The notes below the pieces were generated by a model. The model searched no databases. It saw only the letters and a program-made list of their open reading frames with translations, and was not told where the DNA came from. Source: CAVPTL01 sp963727235 (GTDB taxonomy: Bacteria > Actinomycetota > Thermoleophilia > Gaiellales > JAICJC01). Taken from it: a DNA stretch of 64,000 nucleotides. The stretch is taken from NCBI GenBank assembly GCA_963727235.1, contig CAVSFZ010000007.1, positions 1-64,000 on the forward strand. The letters run 5' to 3'. Positions 21,422-30,048 of this stretch are shown one piece after another (within the stretch, counting starts at the first letter, position 1; the number at the start of each line of letters is the position of its first letter). The position numbers and the translations under genes are program-made.

Positions 21422-23410
21422 ATGGGCTCCTCGTGCACGCCCCGGAGGCTGTGGACTCTCGCGCTGTGCGTTCTCTCAGTGCTGCTGGCCCCTGCCGCGG
21501 CGCACGCGGACAGTCGCTGGGTCGTCCAGGACACGGCCCCCGACTGGGCGTCGCCCTCAACCCGGGCGGCAGCGGCTCCCAACTCCGACAGGATGGTGTT
21601 CTCGGTGTGGCTCGGCTGGCGCAACACCGCCGGGCTGACCTCCACCCTGCAGGACCTGTACGACCCCAGCAGCCCGTCGTATCAGAAGTGGCTCACCCCG
21701 GAACAGTTCCACCAGAGCTACTCGCCCGCCCCCAGCGAGGTCGCCGAGGTGCGCTCCTGGCTGGTGAAACAGGGATTCTCCGTCGTGGACGTGCCGGACG
21801 ACAACCTGTTCGTGACCGCCGCCGGCTCGACCGCGCAGGTGGAGCACGCCTTCAACGTCAACATCAATCTCTACCACCTGGACGGCCGGCTGGTGCGCGC
21901 GCCCAACCAGGATCCGACGGTGCCTCTGCCGCTCGCCCAGCAGGTGCGGGCAATCACCGGCCTGGACGGCGCCCTCACGTTGACGTCCCCGTCGCACTCC
22001 GCCCACCTCGCGCACCCCCAGCCCGCGGCACAGACCCAGCCTCCGCCGCCTCCGGCGGGAACGTCGGTGGGGCCGTGCTCACGCTACTGGGGGGAGAAGA
22101 CCTCGACGGCCTTCCCCAATCCCTACTCACCGGGCACACCGCTGCCCTGGAATCCCTGCGGCTACCAGCCGTGGCAGATCATGTCCGCGTATGGCATCGA
22201 CGCTCTGCACCGCTCTCACCTCACCGGCCGCGGCCAGACGATCGCGATCACCGGCGCGTTCTTCTCGCCCACGCTGCTCAGCGACGCCAATCGCTTCTCC
22301 CGCGAGTTCCATCTGCCCACGCTCCGGGTCGACAAGCACCACCGCCGTCACCACGGCCGCCACGGCAACTACAGCGAGGTGGTGGCGCCGGGCACGCTCA
22401 AGTATCCGCAGGACGACGCGGAGACGCAGAGCTGGTACATCGAGCAGGCCCTGGACGTGGAGTGGGCGCACGCGGTGGCACCCGACGCGAACCTCGTCTA
22501 CGTCGGCGCGGCCAACGATGCTGCCGGCCTCGACCACGCACTCAACGCCGCCATCGACGGGCACCTGGCCAACATCATCTCCAACAGCTGGGGGCTGCCC
22601 GAGGCATGGGCGTCGCAGGGTGAGATCAACTCGCTCAACGACATGTTCAAGCAGGCGGCCGCCGAGGGCATCGGCGTGTACTTCGCATCCGGCGACAACG
22701 GCGACCTGCGCGACGCGATCGGCGAGAAGTCGGTCGGATTCCCCGACTCCAGCCCGTGGGTCACGTCGGTCGGCGGCACCGCGCTCGGGATCGGCCGCTT
22801 CGGCCAGCGCACGTGGGAAGCCGGCTGGGGCTCGACCAGCTCCGACTGGAACGGGCACGCCTGGAAGCCCAAGGCGCCCGGCACCTTCCTGGGCGGCTCG
22901 GGCGGCGGCGTCAGCCACATCTTCGCCCAGCCCTGGTACCAGAAGGACGTCGTGCCGGCGGCGGCCGCAACCTGGAAGGGAACGCTGCGCCGGGCGGAGC
23001 CCGACATCGCCATGAACGCCGATCCGCACACTCCTGTGGTCTTCACCCAGACCTACGTGAAGCCCAACGGCCACTACACCCAGATCGACTCCTGGATCGG
23101 CGGCACCAGCCTGGCGGCGCCGATGACGGCGGCGCTGATGGCACTGTCCGACCAGAACGCGGGCCGGCCGCACGGGTTCGCCAACCCGGGTCTGTACGCC
23201 TTGGCAGGCTCGTCCGCCTTCCACGACATCACCCCCAGCGACGGCACCCTGGCGGTGCTGCGAAACGCCCTCACCGAGAACGGCAGCGTGGTCACCCGGC
23301 TACGGTCGATCGATCACGACAGCTCGCTGAAGACGGCTCCGGGCTGGGACAACGTCACCGGGCTGGGATCACCCAACGCCTGGTGGCTTATCCGGGCTCT
23401 GCGCCCCTGA
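21422..23410 (+). CDS. Secreted serine-carboxyl protease, sedolisin/kumamolisin family (S53)
   Basis: Sedolisins are acid-active secreted endopeptidases. The 662-residue precursor has a signal peptide (residues about 1-29), a pro-kumamolisin activation domain (about 30-185, LQDLYDPSSPSYQKWLTPEQ), a proline-rich linker and a catalytic domain. The triad is visible: E341 and D345 in YIEQALDVEW, and the nucleophile S563 in GGTSLAAPM. The oxyanion residue is D425 in SGDNGD. A histidine-rich patch (HHRRHHGRHG) lies near residue 300. The 3' end overlaps the convergent methyltransferase gene by 23 bp. It should mature by autocleavage outside the cell. Confidence 0.92.
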   Translation: MGSSCTPRRLWTLALCVLSVLLAPAAAHADSRWVVQDTAPDWASPSTRAAAAPNSDRMVFSVWLGWRNTAGLTSTLQDLYDPSSPSYQKWLTPEQFHQSYSPAPSEVAEVRSWLVKQGFSVVDVPDDNLFVTAAGSTAQVEHAFNVNINLYHLDGRLVRAPNQDPTVPLPLAQQVRAITGLDGALTLTSPSHSAHLAHPQPAAQTQPPPPPAGTSVGPCSRYWGEKTSTAFPNPYSPGTPLPWNPCGYQPWQIMSAYGIDALHRSHLTGRGQTIAITGAFFSPTLLSDANRFSREFHLPTLRVDKHHRRHHGRHGNYSEVVAPGTLKYPQDDAETQSWYIEQALDVEWAHAVAPDANLVYVGAANDAAGLDHALNAAIDGHLANIISNSWGLPEAWASQGEINSLNDMFKQAAAEGIGVYFASGDNGDLRDAIGEKSVGFPDSSPWVTSVGGTALGIGRFGQRTWEAGWGSTSSDWNGHAWKPKAPGTFLGGSGGGVSHIFAQPWYQKDVVPAAAATWKGTLRRAEPDIAMNADPHTPVVFTQTYVKPNGHYTQIDSWIGGTSLAAPMTAALMALSDQNAGRPHGFANPGLYALAGSSAFHDITPSDGTLAVLRNALTENGSVVTRLRSIDHDSSLKTAPGWDNVTGLGSPNAWWLIRALRP

Positions 23411-24761
23411 CGAACTGCGCCACACACTCGATGTGCGGGGTGTGGGGAAACATGTCGACCGGGCGCACCTTCTCCAGCACGTAGCCGACGTCCACCAGCT
23501 GGCGGGCGTTGGGCGCCAGCGTGGTCGGGTTGCACGAGACGTACACCAACCGCTGCGGCGCCAGCTCGATCACGCGGCGCACCGCCCGAGCGGTGAGGCC
23601 GGCGCGGGGTGGGTCGACGAACAGCAGGTCGGGCTTGGGCACCCGTTCCAGCAGCGGTCGCACCTCCTTGGACACGTCGCCCTGGACGAACTCGGCGGTG
23701 GCCAGCCCGTTTCGCTCGGCGTTCTCGCGGGCCTGCACGATCGACTCGGCCGAGATGTCGATCCCGTACACCGCGGTTGCTCCGGCGGCGGCTGCCTGAA
23801 GGCCGATCGCGCCGCTGCCGCAGTAGAGATCCCACACCACATCCTCGGGCGTGATCTCGGCGTACTCGAGCGCGATCGCATACAGGCGCTCGCACATGAT
23901 CGTGTTGGTCTGCATGAACGCGCCGATGGTGACGTGGAAGCTCAGCCCTCCGATCTGCTCCTCGAACCAGTCGCGGCCGTACAGCAGCGTGGGCGTCACA
24001 CCCGCTGTGGTCTCGGCCACGCTGTCCTGCTGCGCGTGCAGCACGCCCACCACCCCGGCCGGCAGCAGCTCGACCAGCCGCTCCACCTGGGGCGGCGCGC
24101 CCGGGCTGGTCACGAGCATCACCAGGAGCTCGGAGCTGCGCACACCCTCGCGCACCACCAGATGGCGAAGATAGCCCTCACCGCTGCGGCGATTGAACGG
24201 CACGGCCGCGGTTTCCTGCGCCCAGCGCTCGAACGACCGGCGCACCTCGTTGGCGGCGTCGGAGGCGATGTGGCAGGTCTCGATCGCCAGCAGCTCGTCC
24301 CAGCGGCCGAGCCGGTGAAAGCCCAGCGCGGGACCGTCAGGCGTCGCCACCCACGAGAACTCGAGCTTGTTGCGGTACCCGAACTGCTGCTCGGCCGGCA
24401 CGATCGGCTCGAGCTCATACCCGTCCAGCCGGCCCAGCCGCCGAAGCGATTCGTCCACCTGGGCCTGCTTGTGCCGGAGCTGCTCGGAGTACTCGAGATC
24501 CTGCCAGGCGCAGCCGCCACACACGCCGAAGTGCCGGCATCGAGCGGGGATGCGGCCGGGACCCGGCTCCAGCAGCTCGACCGTTCGGGCCTCGGCGTGC
24601 CGGCGTTTGACCTTGGTCACCCGCGCCCGCACCCGGTCTCCGGGCAGAGCCCGGGACACGAACACGACCAGCGGGCCGTGCCGGGCGACCCCGCGGCCTC
24701 CGTAGGCGAGGCTATCGACGGTCAGCTCGATCTCTTGGTCTCGTGCAACTTTGGGCGGCAT
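23388..24761 (-). CDS. 23S rRNA (uracil-5-)-methyltransferase, RlmD/TrmA family
   Basis: The enzyme makes 5-methyluridine in RNA using SAM. It has an N-terminal TRAM domain (IELTVDSLAYGGRGVARHG), iron-sulfur cysteines (CRHFGVCGGCAWQ), the SAM-binding site VVWDLYCGSGAIGLQAAAAG and the catalytic cysteine in YVSCNPTTLAPNA. The ATG at 24761 (MPPKVARDQE) is chosen over 24800 because a TACACT -10 lies exactly 7 nt upstream, and because the longer form would run into the divergent gene. RlmCD-like specificity is common in Gram-positives, so the exact uridine is uncertain. Confidence 0.9.
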   Translation of the reverse strand: MPPKVARDQEIELTVDSLAYGGRGVARHGPLVVFVSRALPGDRVRARVTKVKRRHAEARTVELLEPGPGRIPARCRHFGVCGGCAWQDLEYSEQLRHKQAQVDESLRRLGRLDGYELEPIVPAEQQFGYRNKLEFSWVATPDGPALGFHRLGRWDELLAIETCHIASDAANEVRRSFERWAQETAAVPFNRRSGEGYLRHLVVREGVRSSELLVMLVTSPGAPPQVERLVELLPAGVVGVLHAQQDSVAETTAGVTPTLLYGRDWFEEQIGGLSFHVTIGAFMQTNTIMCERLYAIALEYAEITPEDVVWDLYCGSGAIGLQAAAAGATAVYGIDISAESIVQARENAERNGLATAEFVQGDVSKEVRPLLERVPKPDLLFVDPPRAGLTARAVRRVIELAPQRLVYVSCNPTTLAPNARQLVDVGYVLEKVRPVDMFPHTPHIECVAQFVRGAEPG

Positions 24762-24780
24762 CCCGTTTAGTGTACGGCTC
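24762..24780. promoter_or_regulatory. Interlocked back-to-back leaderless promoters
   Basis: Only 19 bp separate the ATG of the minus gene (24761) and the GTG of the plus gene (24781). The same segment TTTAGTGTACGG gives a minus-strand -10 TACACT with 7 nt to ATG, and a plus-strand -10 TAGTGT with 7 nt to GTG. The two -10 boxes overlap, so polymerases should exclude each other. Confidence 0.5.
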
Positions 24781-26241
24781 GTGCCAATTTCGGTCTCCAC
24801 CTTCCGCGAGCAGCTCGAAGAGATGAACGCCGACGCGCTCGACGAGTACTACCGGCACTCGGCCGGGCTCAAACCGACACTCGAGATCGCCGCCATCTAC
24901 GAGCGGTATCCGGATCTCACCGCATTGGAGCAGGTGCGCGCGATGGAGGACGAGGCCGCCCCGGTGGAGCTGCGGCAATACGCGGCCGAGGGATACATCG
25001 GCAACGGCGTCAAGCTGCTGACCGATCAGGTCGCAAACACCGAGGCCGAGCTCTCGGTCACGCTCGGCGACGAGTCGATCCCGTACCGGGCCGTGCGCCC
25101 GAGGCTGATGAACGAGCCGGATGCCGGCCGCCGCCGCGACCTGTACGACCGCCGCTGTGATGCCACCGAGCAGCACCTCAACCCGATCCTGGCGGAGATC
25201 ACCGAGACCGAGCGCGCGCTCACGCGCGACGTCGGCGCCGACACCGTGCTGGAGTTGTACACCCGCTTCGGCTACGACCCGATCGCGCTGCACCGCTCGA
25301 CCTCGCAGCTGCTGGAGGACACCGAAGACCTGTATCGGACGCACATGGACGCTCGCCTTCGACAGACGCTCGGCCTGGGCCTGGACGAGGCCTCACCGGC
25401 CGATCTGGCCCGGCTCTGGCGCGCCCCGGAGTTCGATCGCGGCTTCCCGCCGGAGCGGGCGCTGCCGGCGCTGCGGGCGACGCTGGCGGGGCTCGGCGTC
25501 GATCTCGACTCCCAGTCCAACGTCGAGCTGGACATCGCCGAGCGGCCGAACAAGGTGCCGCGAGCGTTCTGCGCTCCGGTGCGGGTGCCCGACCGGGTGA
25601 TGCTGGTGATCCTGCCCCAGGGCGGCCCGGAGGATTACCAGGCGCTGTTCCACGAGGCCGGCCACACGGAGCACTTCGCCCACACCTCGCGCGACCTGCC
25701 GGCCGAGCACCGGCTGCTGGGCGACAACGGCGTCACCGAGGGCTATGCCTTCCTGCTCGAGCACCTGGTGTCGGATCGCCGCTGGCTCACTTCCCGGCTC
25801 GACTTTGGTCCGATCGAGGAGTATGTGCGCTTCAGCGCCCTCACCAAGCTCTTCTTCGTGCGCCGGTACGCGGCCAAGCTCGCCTACGAGATCGAGCTGC
25901 ACACCGGGGCGCCGCTGGAAACGCTGCCGGGCCGATACTCCGCGCTGCTCACCCAGGCCGTGGGCGTGCCGTATCCCACCAGCGACTACCTGGAGGATGT
26001 GGACGGGGGCTTCTACTGCACCAGCTATCTCCGTGCGTGGGCGTTCGAGACCCAGCTTCGAGAGCACCTGCGCGATCGCTTCGGCACCCAGTGGCACCAG
26101 ACCGGCGGGGCCGGCAGCCTTGTGCGGGAGATGTGGAACCTGGGCCAGTCGTTAAACGCCGATGACCTGCTGCAGGAGGTCACCGGGTCGCGGATCGACT
26201 TCGGCGTGCTCACTGCCGAGGCACACGAAGCGCTCGGTTAG
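24781..26241 (+). CDS. HExxH zinc metallopeptidase, M3/M2-like
   Basis: The 486-residue, mostly helical protein carries a gluzincin zinc site: HEAGH at residues 291-295 (context LFHEAGHTEHFAH) and the downstream third ligand E320 in GVTEGYAFLLEHL. No signal peptide or membrane segment is visible, so it should be cytoplasmic and act on peptides. Length and helical character suit M3 oligopeptidases or M2/M32 relatives, but I cannot place it in a named subfamily. Start GTG 24781 follows a leaderless-type box. It ends about 110 bp before a palindromic repeat. Confidence 0.75.
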   Translation: MPISVSTFREQLEEMNADALDEYYRHSAGLKPTLEIAAIYERYPDLTALEQVRAMEDEAAPVELRQYAAEGYIGNGVKLLTDQVANTEAELSVTLGDESIPYRAVRPRLMNEPDAGRRRDLYDRRCDATEQHLNPILAEITETERALTRDVGADTVLELYTRFGYDPIALHRSTSQLLEDTEDLYRTHMDARLRQTLGLGLDEASPADLARLWRAPEFDRGFPPERALPALRATLAGLGVDLDSQSNVELDIAERPNKVPRAFCAPVRVPDRVMLVILPQGGPEDYQALFHEAGHTEHFAHTSRDLPAEHRLLGDNGVTEGYAFLLEHLVSDRRWLTSRLDFGPIEEYVRFSALTKLFFVRRYAAKLAYEIELHTGAPLETLPGRYSALLTQAVGVPYPTSDYLEDVDGGFYCTSYLRAWAFETQLREHLRDRFGTQWHQTGGAGSLVREMWNLGQSLNADDLLQEVTGSRIDFGVLTAEAHEALG

Positions 26242-26349
26242 GGGTAGGGCGGCCCTGCTCAATCGCCTCGCGGACGCCCACGAGCCGGGCCGGTTCGAGA
26301 TGCCCCGCCCGGCCCGCTGATCTGCCGACTCGGCGTCGTACCTGAGCGT

Positions 26350-26380
26350 ATGGGTGCCAGGCACCGTTCGGTTATTCACC
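26350..26380. repeat. Palindromic repeat at the 3' end of the GT39 gene
   Basis: The core GGTGCCAGGCACC (26353-26365) is followed by a right arm ending GTTATTCACC. The right arm contains the stop codon (TAA, 26372-26374 on the minus strand) of the GT39 gene. The left arm has decayed (GCGTATG). Confidence 0.75.
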
Positions 26381-28021
26381 TTCGGTGCATAACCGGTTCC
26401 GCGACAGGTTGAGCGCGTGCCGGTAGACCTGCGACATGTGCCGGAAGTCGTGGACCTCCGGCGCTGCGGCGACCGCCGCCCGCCACAGTCGCACGCCGGC
26501 GAACAGCGCCCCCTGAGGCGTCTGGCGGATGGTGGGCGCCGACAGCAGCACATACGGTGAGAACACCTGCACGGTGGAGGCGGGGGACGTCGCGCTCATG
26601 GTGGCCGCAAACCCTTCCGGGTCGTCCGGCTTGACCAGCATCCACACTCGCTGCGGCCGCCACTGCTGCTGCATCTGACGCACCAGCGCACAGTTCACCG
26701 GCCGGTGGATCTGCCGCCACATGCCCAGCGGCGAGCTGCGCGGAGCGTTCAGCGCCGCATACGCACCGTACAACCGTGGATCCTCGGCAGCCCTGGCCTT
26801 GCCTGCACTGGTCAGGAGCGAATCGGTGTTGGCGAACTCCCGGCCCAGCTCGAGGCTGGCGTTTCGCAGGCCGTCGTTGAACCCACCGACGATTCTCACG
26901 TCGGCCACCAAGCCCGTGATCAGCAGCGCGCCGAGCACCACCGCTGCCACCGGCGCCAGCTTGCGTGGCAGCCGCCGGCCCAACTCGAGCACGAACGCCG
27001 CCACCGCCGTGGCGTATCCCGGCATCAGGAAGCTCAGGTGGCGCTCGGGGGCAAAGTCGTGGGAGCTGGCAGTGAAGATGATCAGCAGGCCCACGGGCAG
27101 GCCGATCCAGACGCCCACCACAAGTGCCGCCCGCCGGTTGGTGGAGAGCAGCACGACGAACCCGGCAATGGCAGCGGCGCCCAGGGCAATGGCGGCGAAG
27201 GCATACCCCGAGCCCGAGACGTGATCGCCCAGCCTGCTCCAAAAGCCGCTCGAGCCGAGGTCGACCACCGAGGCGCCGCTGCCGACGCCGTACTTGGTCT
27301 GGAGCGGGGCATACACCGACCGCAGCACCACCATCGCCGCCACCGCCAAGAGCGCCGCCACGGCGACGGCCAGATACGAGCGCCAGTCCGCGCGCAGGCT
27401 CTTGGGATGGCGCAGCTTCGGCCCCACGCCCATCACGACCAGGAGCACCACCTCGGACGCCAGCGCAAACAGCCCGAACGGATGTGCGGCCACCAGCAGC
27501 AGGGCGGTGAGCGCATACGGCACCACCCACCGCAGGCGTCGGGTGCGTACCAGGATCAGCAGCAGCCACAGGCTGGCAAAGGCGGCCGCCATCATGGCCG
27601 TGTAGCCGCGCGCAAACTGACCCAGGTGCAGCGTGATCGGCGAAGTCGCCACGATCACCGACACGATCGCCCCACCGGCCCGTCCCAGCAGCTCTCGCCC
27701 GGTGCCGTAGCTGATCGCCACGGCCAGGATGCCCAGCACCGCCGAGGGCAGACGCAATCCCAGGATGTCGTCCCGCCACGCCAGCGAGACATGCACCAGC
27801 AGGTAGTGCAGCGGCGGTCCGTGGCGCAGGTCGATGGCGGTATGCAAGACCTCGCGGACGGAATCTTTGGAAGCGACCGCCAGCGTCACGCCCTCGTCGT
27901 TCTGCAACGGCCGGAAATCGAGCCCGAACCCGAGCACGGCCACCGCGTAGCCGATGGTGGCGGCGGCAGCCACCAACGGTGGCCACCACTTGGTCACAAA
28001 CCTCAGGATCCCTCTCCGCAT
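26372..28021 (-). CDS. GT39 (PMT/ArnT-like) membrane glycosyltransferase
   Basis: GT39/GT-C enzymes use polyprenyl-phosphate sugars at the outer membrane face. The 549-residue protein has about 11 helices and the usual acidic first-loop motif (LQNDEGVTLAV) followed by LRHGPPLHYLL and LGLRLPSAVLGILAV, as in the PMT_2 family. A large C-terminal extracytoplasmic domain follows the helices. It is divergent from an ArnC-like GT2 gene that would supply its lipid-linked donor. ATG 28021 is preferred over 28039 because GATACT lies 6 nt upstream. The stop codon lies inside a palindromic repeat. The acceptor is unknown. Confidence 0.82.
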   Translation of the reverse strand: MRRGILRFVTKWWPPLVAAAATIGYAVAVLGFGLDFRPLQNDEGVTLAVASKDSVREVLHTAIDLRHGPPLHYLLVHVSLAWRDDILGLRLPSAVLGILAVAISYGTGRELLGRAGGAIVSVIVATSPITLHLGQFARGYTAMMAAAFASLWLLLILVRTRRLRWVVPYALTALLLVAAHPFGLFALASEVVLLVVMGVGPKLRHPKSLRADWRSYLAVAVAALLAVAAMVVLRSVYAPLQTKYGVGSGASVVDLGSSGFWSRLGDHVSGSGYAFAAIALGAAAIAGFVVLLSTNRRAALVVGVWIGLPVGLLIIFTASSHDFAPERHLSFLMPGYATAVAAFVLELGRRLPRKLAPVAAVVLGALLITGLVADVRIVGGFNDGLRNASLELGREFANTDSLLTSAGKARAAEDPRLYGAYAALNAPRSSPLGMWRQIHRPVNCALVRQMQQQWRPQRVWMLVKPDDPEGFAATMSATSPASTVQVFSPYVLLSAPTIRQTPQGALFAGVRLWRAAVAAAPEVHDFRHMSQVYRHALNLSRNRLCTEGE

Positions 28022-28072
28022 GATCGGAGTATCCGCCACGGGGCGTCAGAGCACCGGAGTAACCTTGTTGCC
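28022..28072. promoter_or_regulatory. Divergent leaderless promoters between GT39 and GT2 genes
   Basis: On the minus strand GATACT (28028-28033) lies 6 nt before ATG 28021. On the plus strand TAACCT (28060-28065) lies 7 nt before ATG 28073. The 51-bp gap thus serves both halves of the glycosylation locus. Confidence 0.5.
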
Positions 28073-29038
28073 ATGGCCACGGAACCGATCCCGCCGCCGA
28101 TCCCCGCGGCCGCCCCAACCCCCGCTGTGAGCGTGGTCGTCCCGGTGCTGAACGAAGCGGCCACGGTCGAGCGGCTGTACCAGGGCATCACCACCACCCT
28201 CGATCAAGCGGGGATCTCCCATGAGATCATTTTCGTGGACGACGGGTCGCGCGACAGCACCTTCGAAACGCTCGCCCGGCTGCACGAGGCCGATCCCAGG
28301 GTGCGGGTGATCTCGTTCAAGCAGAACGCCGGACAGCACCCGGCCATGCACGCCGGCATGAGCCGGGCCCGGGGTGACGTGATCGTGACCATGGACGGCG
28401 ACCTGCAGAACAACCCCGAGGACATTCCCCGGCTGGTTGCGGCGATCGACGCCGGCGCCGACCTGGCGTCCGGCCGCCGAGCCACCCGCGAGGACGGCTT
28501 CATCCTGCGGCGGCTGCCGTCGGCGATCGTCAACAAGATGCTGCGGCGCCTGACCCACGCTCCGATCTCCGACTTCGGCTGCGCGTTCAACGCCTACCGG
28601 CGCTCGGCGCTCGTGCCGGTGCTGCCAAGGATCGGCCGCCAGAAGTTCACCAAAGCCCTGGTCTCGACCACCACCCCGCGGGTGGTGGAGGTGGACGTCC
28701 AGCACGCCGCCCGTGCCGACAAGAGCCGATACAGCGCCATGGCACTGACCAAGATGACGCTGCACGTGCTCACCGGTTTCTGGCCGGGGCTGATCCAGTG
28801 GGTGGGCACTCTGGTGGGAATCGTCGGTATCCTTGCCTCTGTTGTGGTGACGATCTGGGGCATCGACATCTGGATCGCTCACGGCAACTTCCCGGGACGT
28901 ACGTTCCTGGGTGGGCTGGTGCTCTTCATGCTCGGCTTGCAGGGACTGCTGTTGGCCGCGGTGGGTGAGTATCTGCAGCGGATCCAGCGCGACGTCGACG
29001 GGCGGCCGCTGTACTACATCGATCGCGAACTCGGGTAA
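28073..29038 (+). CDS. ArnC-like GT2 polyprenyl-phosphate glycosyltransferase
   Basis: The 321-residue protein is a GT-A glycosyltransferase with two C-terminal membrane helices, the layout of ArnC and dolichyl-phosphate sugar synthases. Motifs are VSVVVPVLNEAATVERLYQG, IIFVDDGSRDSTFE, NAGQHPAMHAGMSRARGDVI, the metal-binding TMDGDLQNNPEDIPRLV, and ISDFGCAFNAYRR. The GQHxAxxAG and DxGCxxxAYRR segments are especially ArnC-like. It should attach a cytoplasmic nucleotide sugar to undecaprenyl (decaprenyl) phosphate. It is first in the operon with SDR, ATP-grasp, DegT and flippase genes. The start is fixed by the -10 box at 28060. Confidence 0.88.
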   Translation: MATEPIPPPIPAAAPTPAVSVVVPVLNEAATVERLYQGITTTLDQAGISHEIIFVDDGSRDSTFETLARLHEADPRVRVISFKQNAGQHPAMHAGMSRARGDVIVTMDGDLQNNPEDIPRLVAAIDAGADLASGRRATREDGFILRRLPSAIVNKMLRRLTHAPISDFGCAFNAYRRSALVPVLPRIGRQKFTKALVSTTTPRVVEVDVQHAARADKSRYSAMALTKMTLHVLTGFWPGLIQWVGTLVGIVGILASVVVTIWGIDIWIAHGNFPGRTFLGGLVLFMLGLQGLLLAAVGEYLQRIQRDVDGRPLYYIDRELG

Positions 29039-29052
29039 ACGGAGTGAGGTTT

Positions 29053-30048
29053 GTGAAACGGATTCTGGTCACCGGCGGTGCCGGTTTCATCTCGTCCAAC
29101 ATGATTCGCTACCTGCTCGGCGAGACCGAGCACGAGGTGGTGACCATGGACGCCCTCACCTACGCCGGCAACATGGCGAACCTGGCCGACGTGTTCGACC
29201 ACGACCGGCTCCGCTTCATCAAGGGCGACATCCGCAACGTCGGCGACGTCACCCGAGCACTGGACGGCATCGATGTGATCGTGAACGCCGCGGCCGAATC
29301 ACACGTGTCCAAGTCGATCGAGTTCGGCGGCGGCGAGTTCGTCACCACCAATGTCGAGGGCACCCAGGTGCTGCTCGACGCGATGCGCGACCACCCGATC
29401 GAGCGGTTCATCTTGATCTCCTCGTCCGAGGTGTACGGCACCGCCGAGACCGAGCCGATGTCCGAGGATCATCCGCTCAACCCGCGCTCCCCCTACGCCG
29501 GCACCAAGGCCGGCGGGGATCGCCTGGCATACTCGTACTGGTGCACCTACGACCTGCCGATCGTGATCATCCGGCCGTTCAACAATTACGGCCCGTACCA
29601 GCATCCGGAGAAGGTGATCCCGCGGTTCATCATCCAGGCGCTCACCGACCGGCCGCTGACGATCCACGGTAACGGCGTGGCCAGCCGCGACTGGCTGCAC
29701 GTGTTCGACACCGCCGAGGCGATCACGGCCGCCTGCGAGGTGCCGTTGGAGCAGGTCGTCGGCCAGACCATCAACGTGGCCACGGGGGTGGACGAGTCGG
29801 TCGAGTTCATCGCCGATGCCGTGCTCGAACTGCTGGGCAAGCCGCAGAGCCTCAAGCACTACGTCCCCGACCGGCCCGGTCAGGTCGACCGCCATATCGG
29901 ATCCACCGACAAGGCCGCCCAGCTGCTCGGCTGGAACTCCAACATCCCGTTCTCGGAAGGACTCGAGAAGACGATCGCCTGGTATCGCGACAATCCGGAA
30001 TGGTGGCAAGCGGTGCTCGCTCAGGAGCAAACCGCTCAACCCGCGTGA
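29053..30048 (+). CDS. Extended SDR, dTDP-glucose 4,6-dehydratase-like (nucleotide-sugar dehydratase/epimerase)
   Basis: This enzyme should make a 4-keto or epimerised nucleotide sugar. It has the Rossmann motif ILVTGGAGFISSNMIRYLLG, the RmlB-like MDALTYAGNMANL, the catalytic Ser region LISSSEVYG, the YxxxK pair in RSPYAGTKAGGDRLAYSY, and RPFNNYGPYQHPEKVIPRF. The 331-residue length fits RmlB and GDP/UDP relatives. GTG 29053 follows GGAGTGAGG; GTG 29044 is also possible. It is 14 bp after the GT2 stop. The keto group it would produce is the natural substrate of the DegT aminotransferase two genes on. The exact sugar is unknown. Confidence 0.88.
   Translation: MKRILVTGGAGFISSNMIRYLLGETEHEVVTMDALTYAGNMANLADVFDHDRLRFIKGDIRNVGDVTRALDGIDVIVNAAAESHVSKSIEFGGGEFVTTNVEGTQVLLDAMRDHPIERFILISSSEVYGTAETEPMSEDHPLNPRSPYAGTKAGGDRLAYSYWCTYDLPIVIIRPFNNYGPYQHPEKVIPRFIIQALTDRPLTIHGNGVASRDWLHVFDTAEAITAACEVPLEQVVGQTINVATGVDESVEFIADAVLELLGKPQSLKHYVPDRPGQVDRHIGSTDKAAQLLGWNSNIPFSEGLEKTIAWYRDNPEWWQAVLAQEQTAQPA

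Noticed and set aside
26705..28072. Long upstream extension of the GT2 frame opposite GT39
   Set aside because: Composition is that of an antisense shadow and it has no membrane or GT features. The GT2 gene starts cleanly at 28073.
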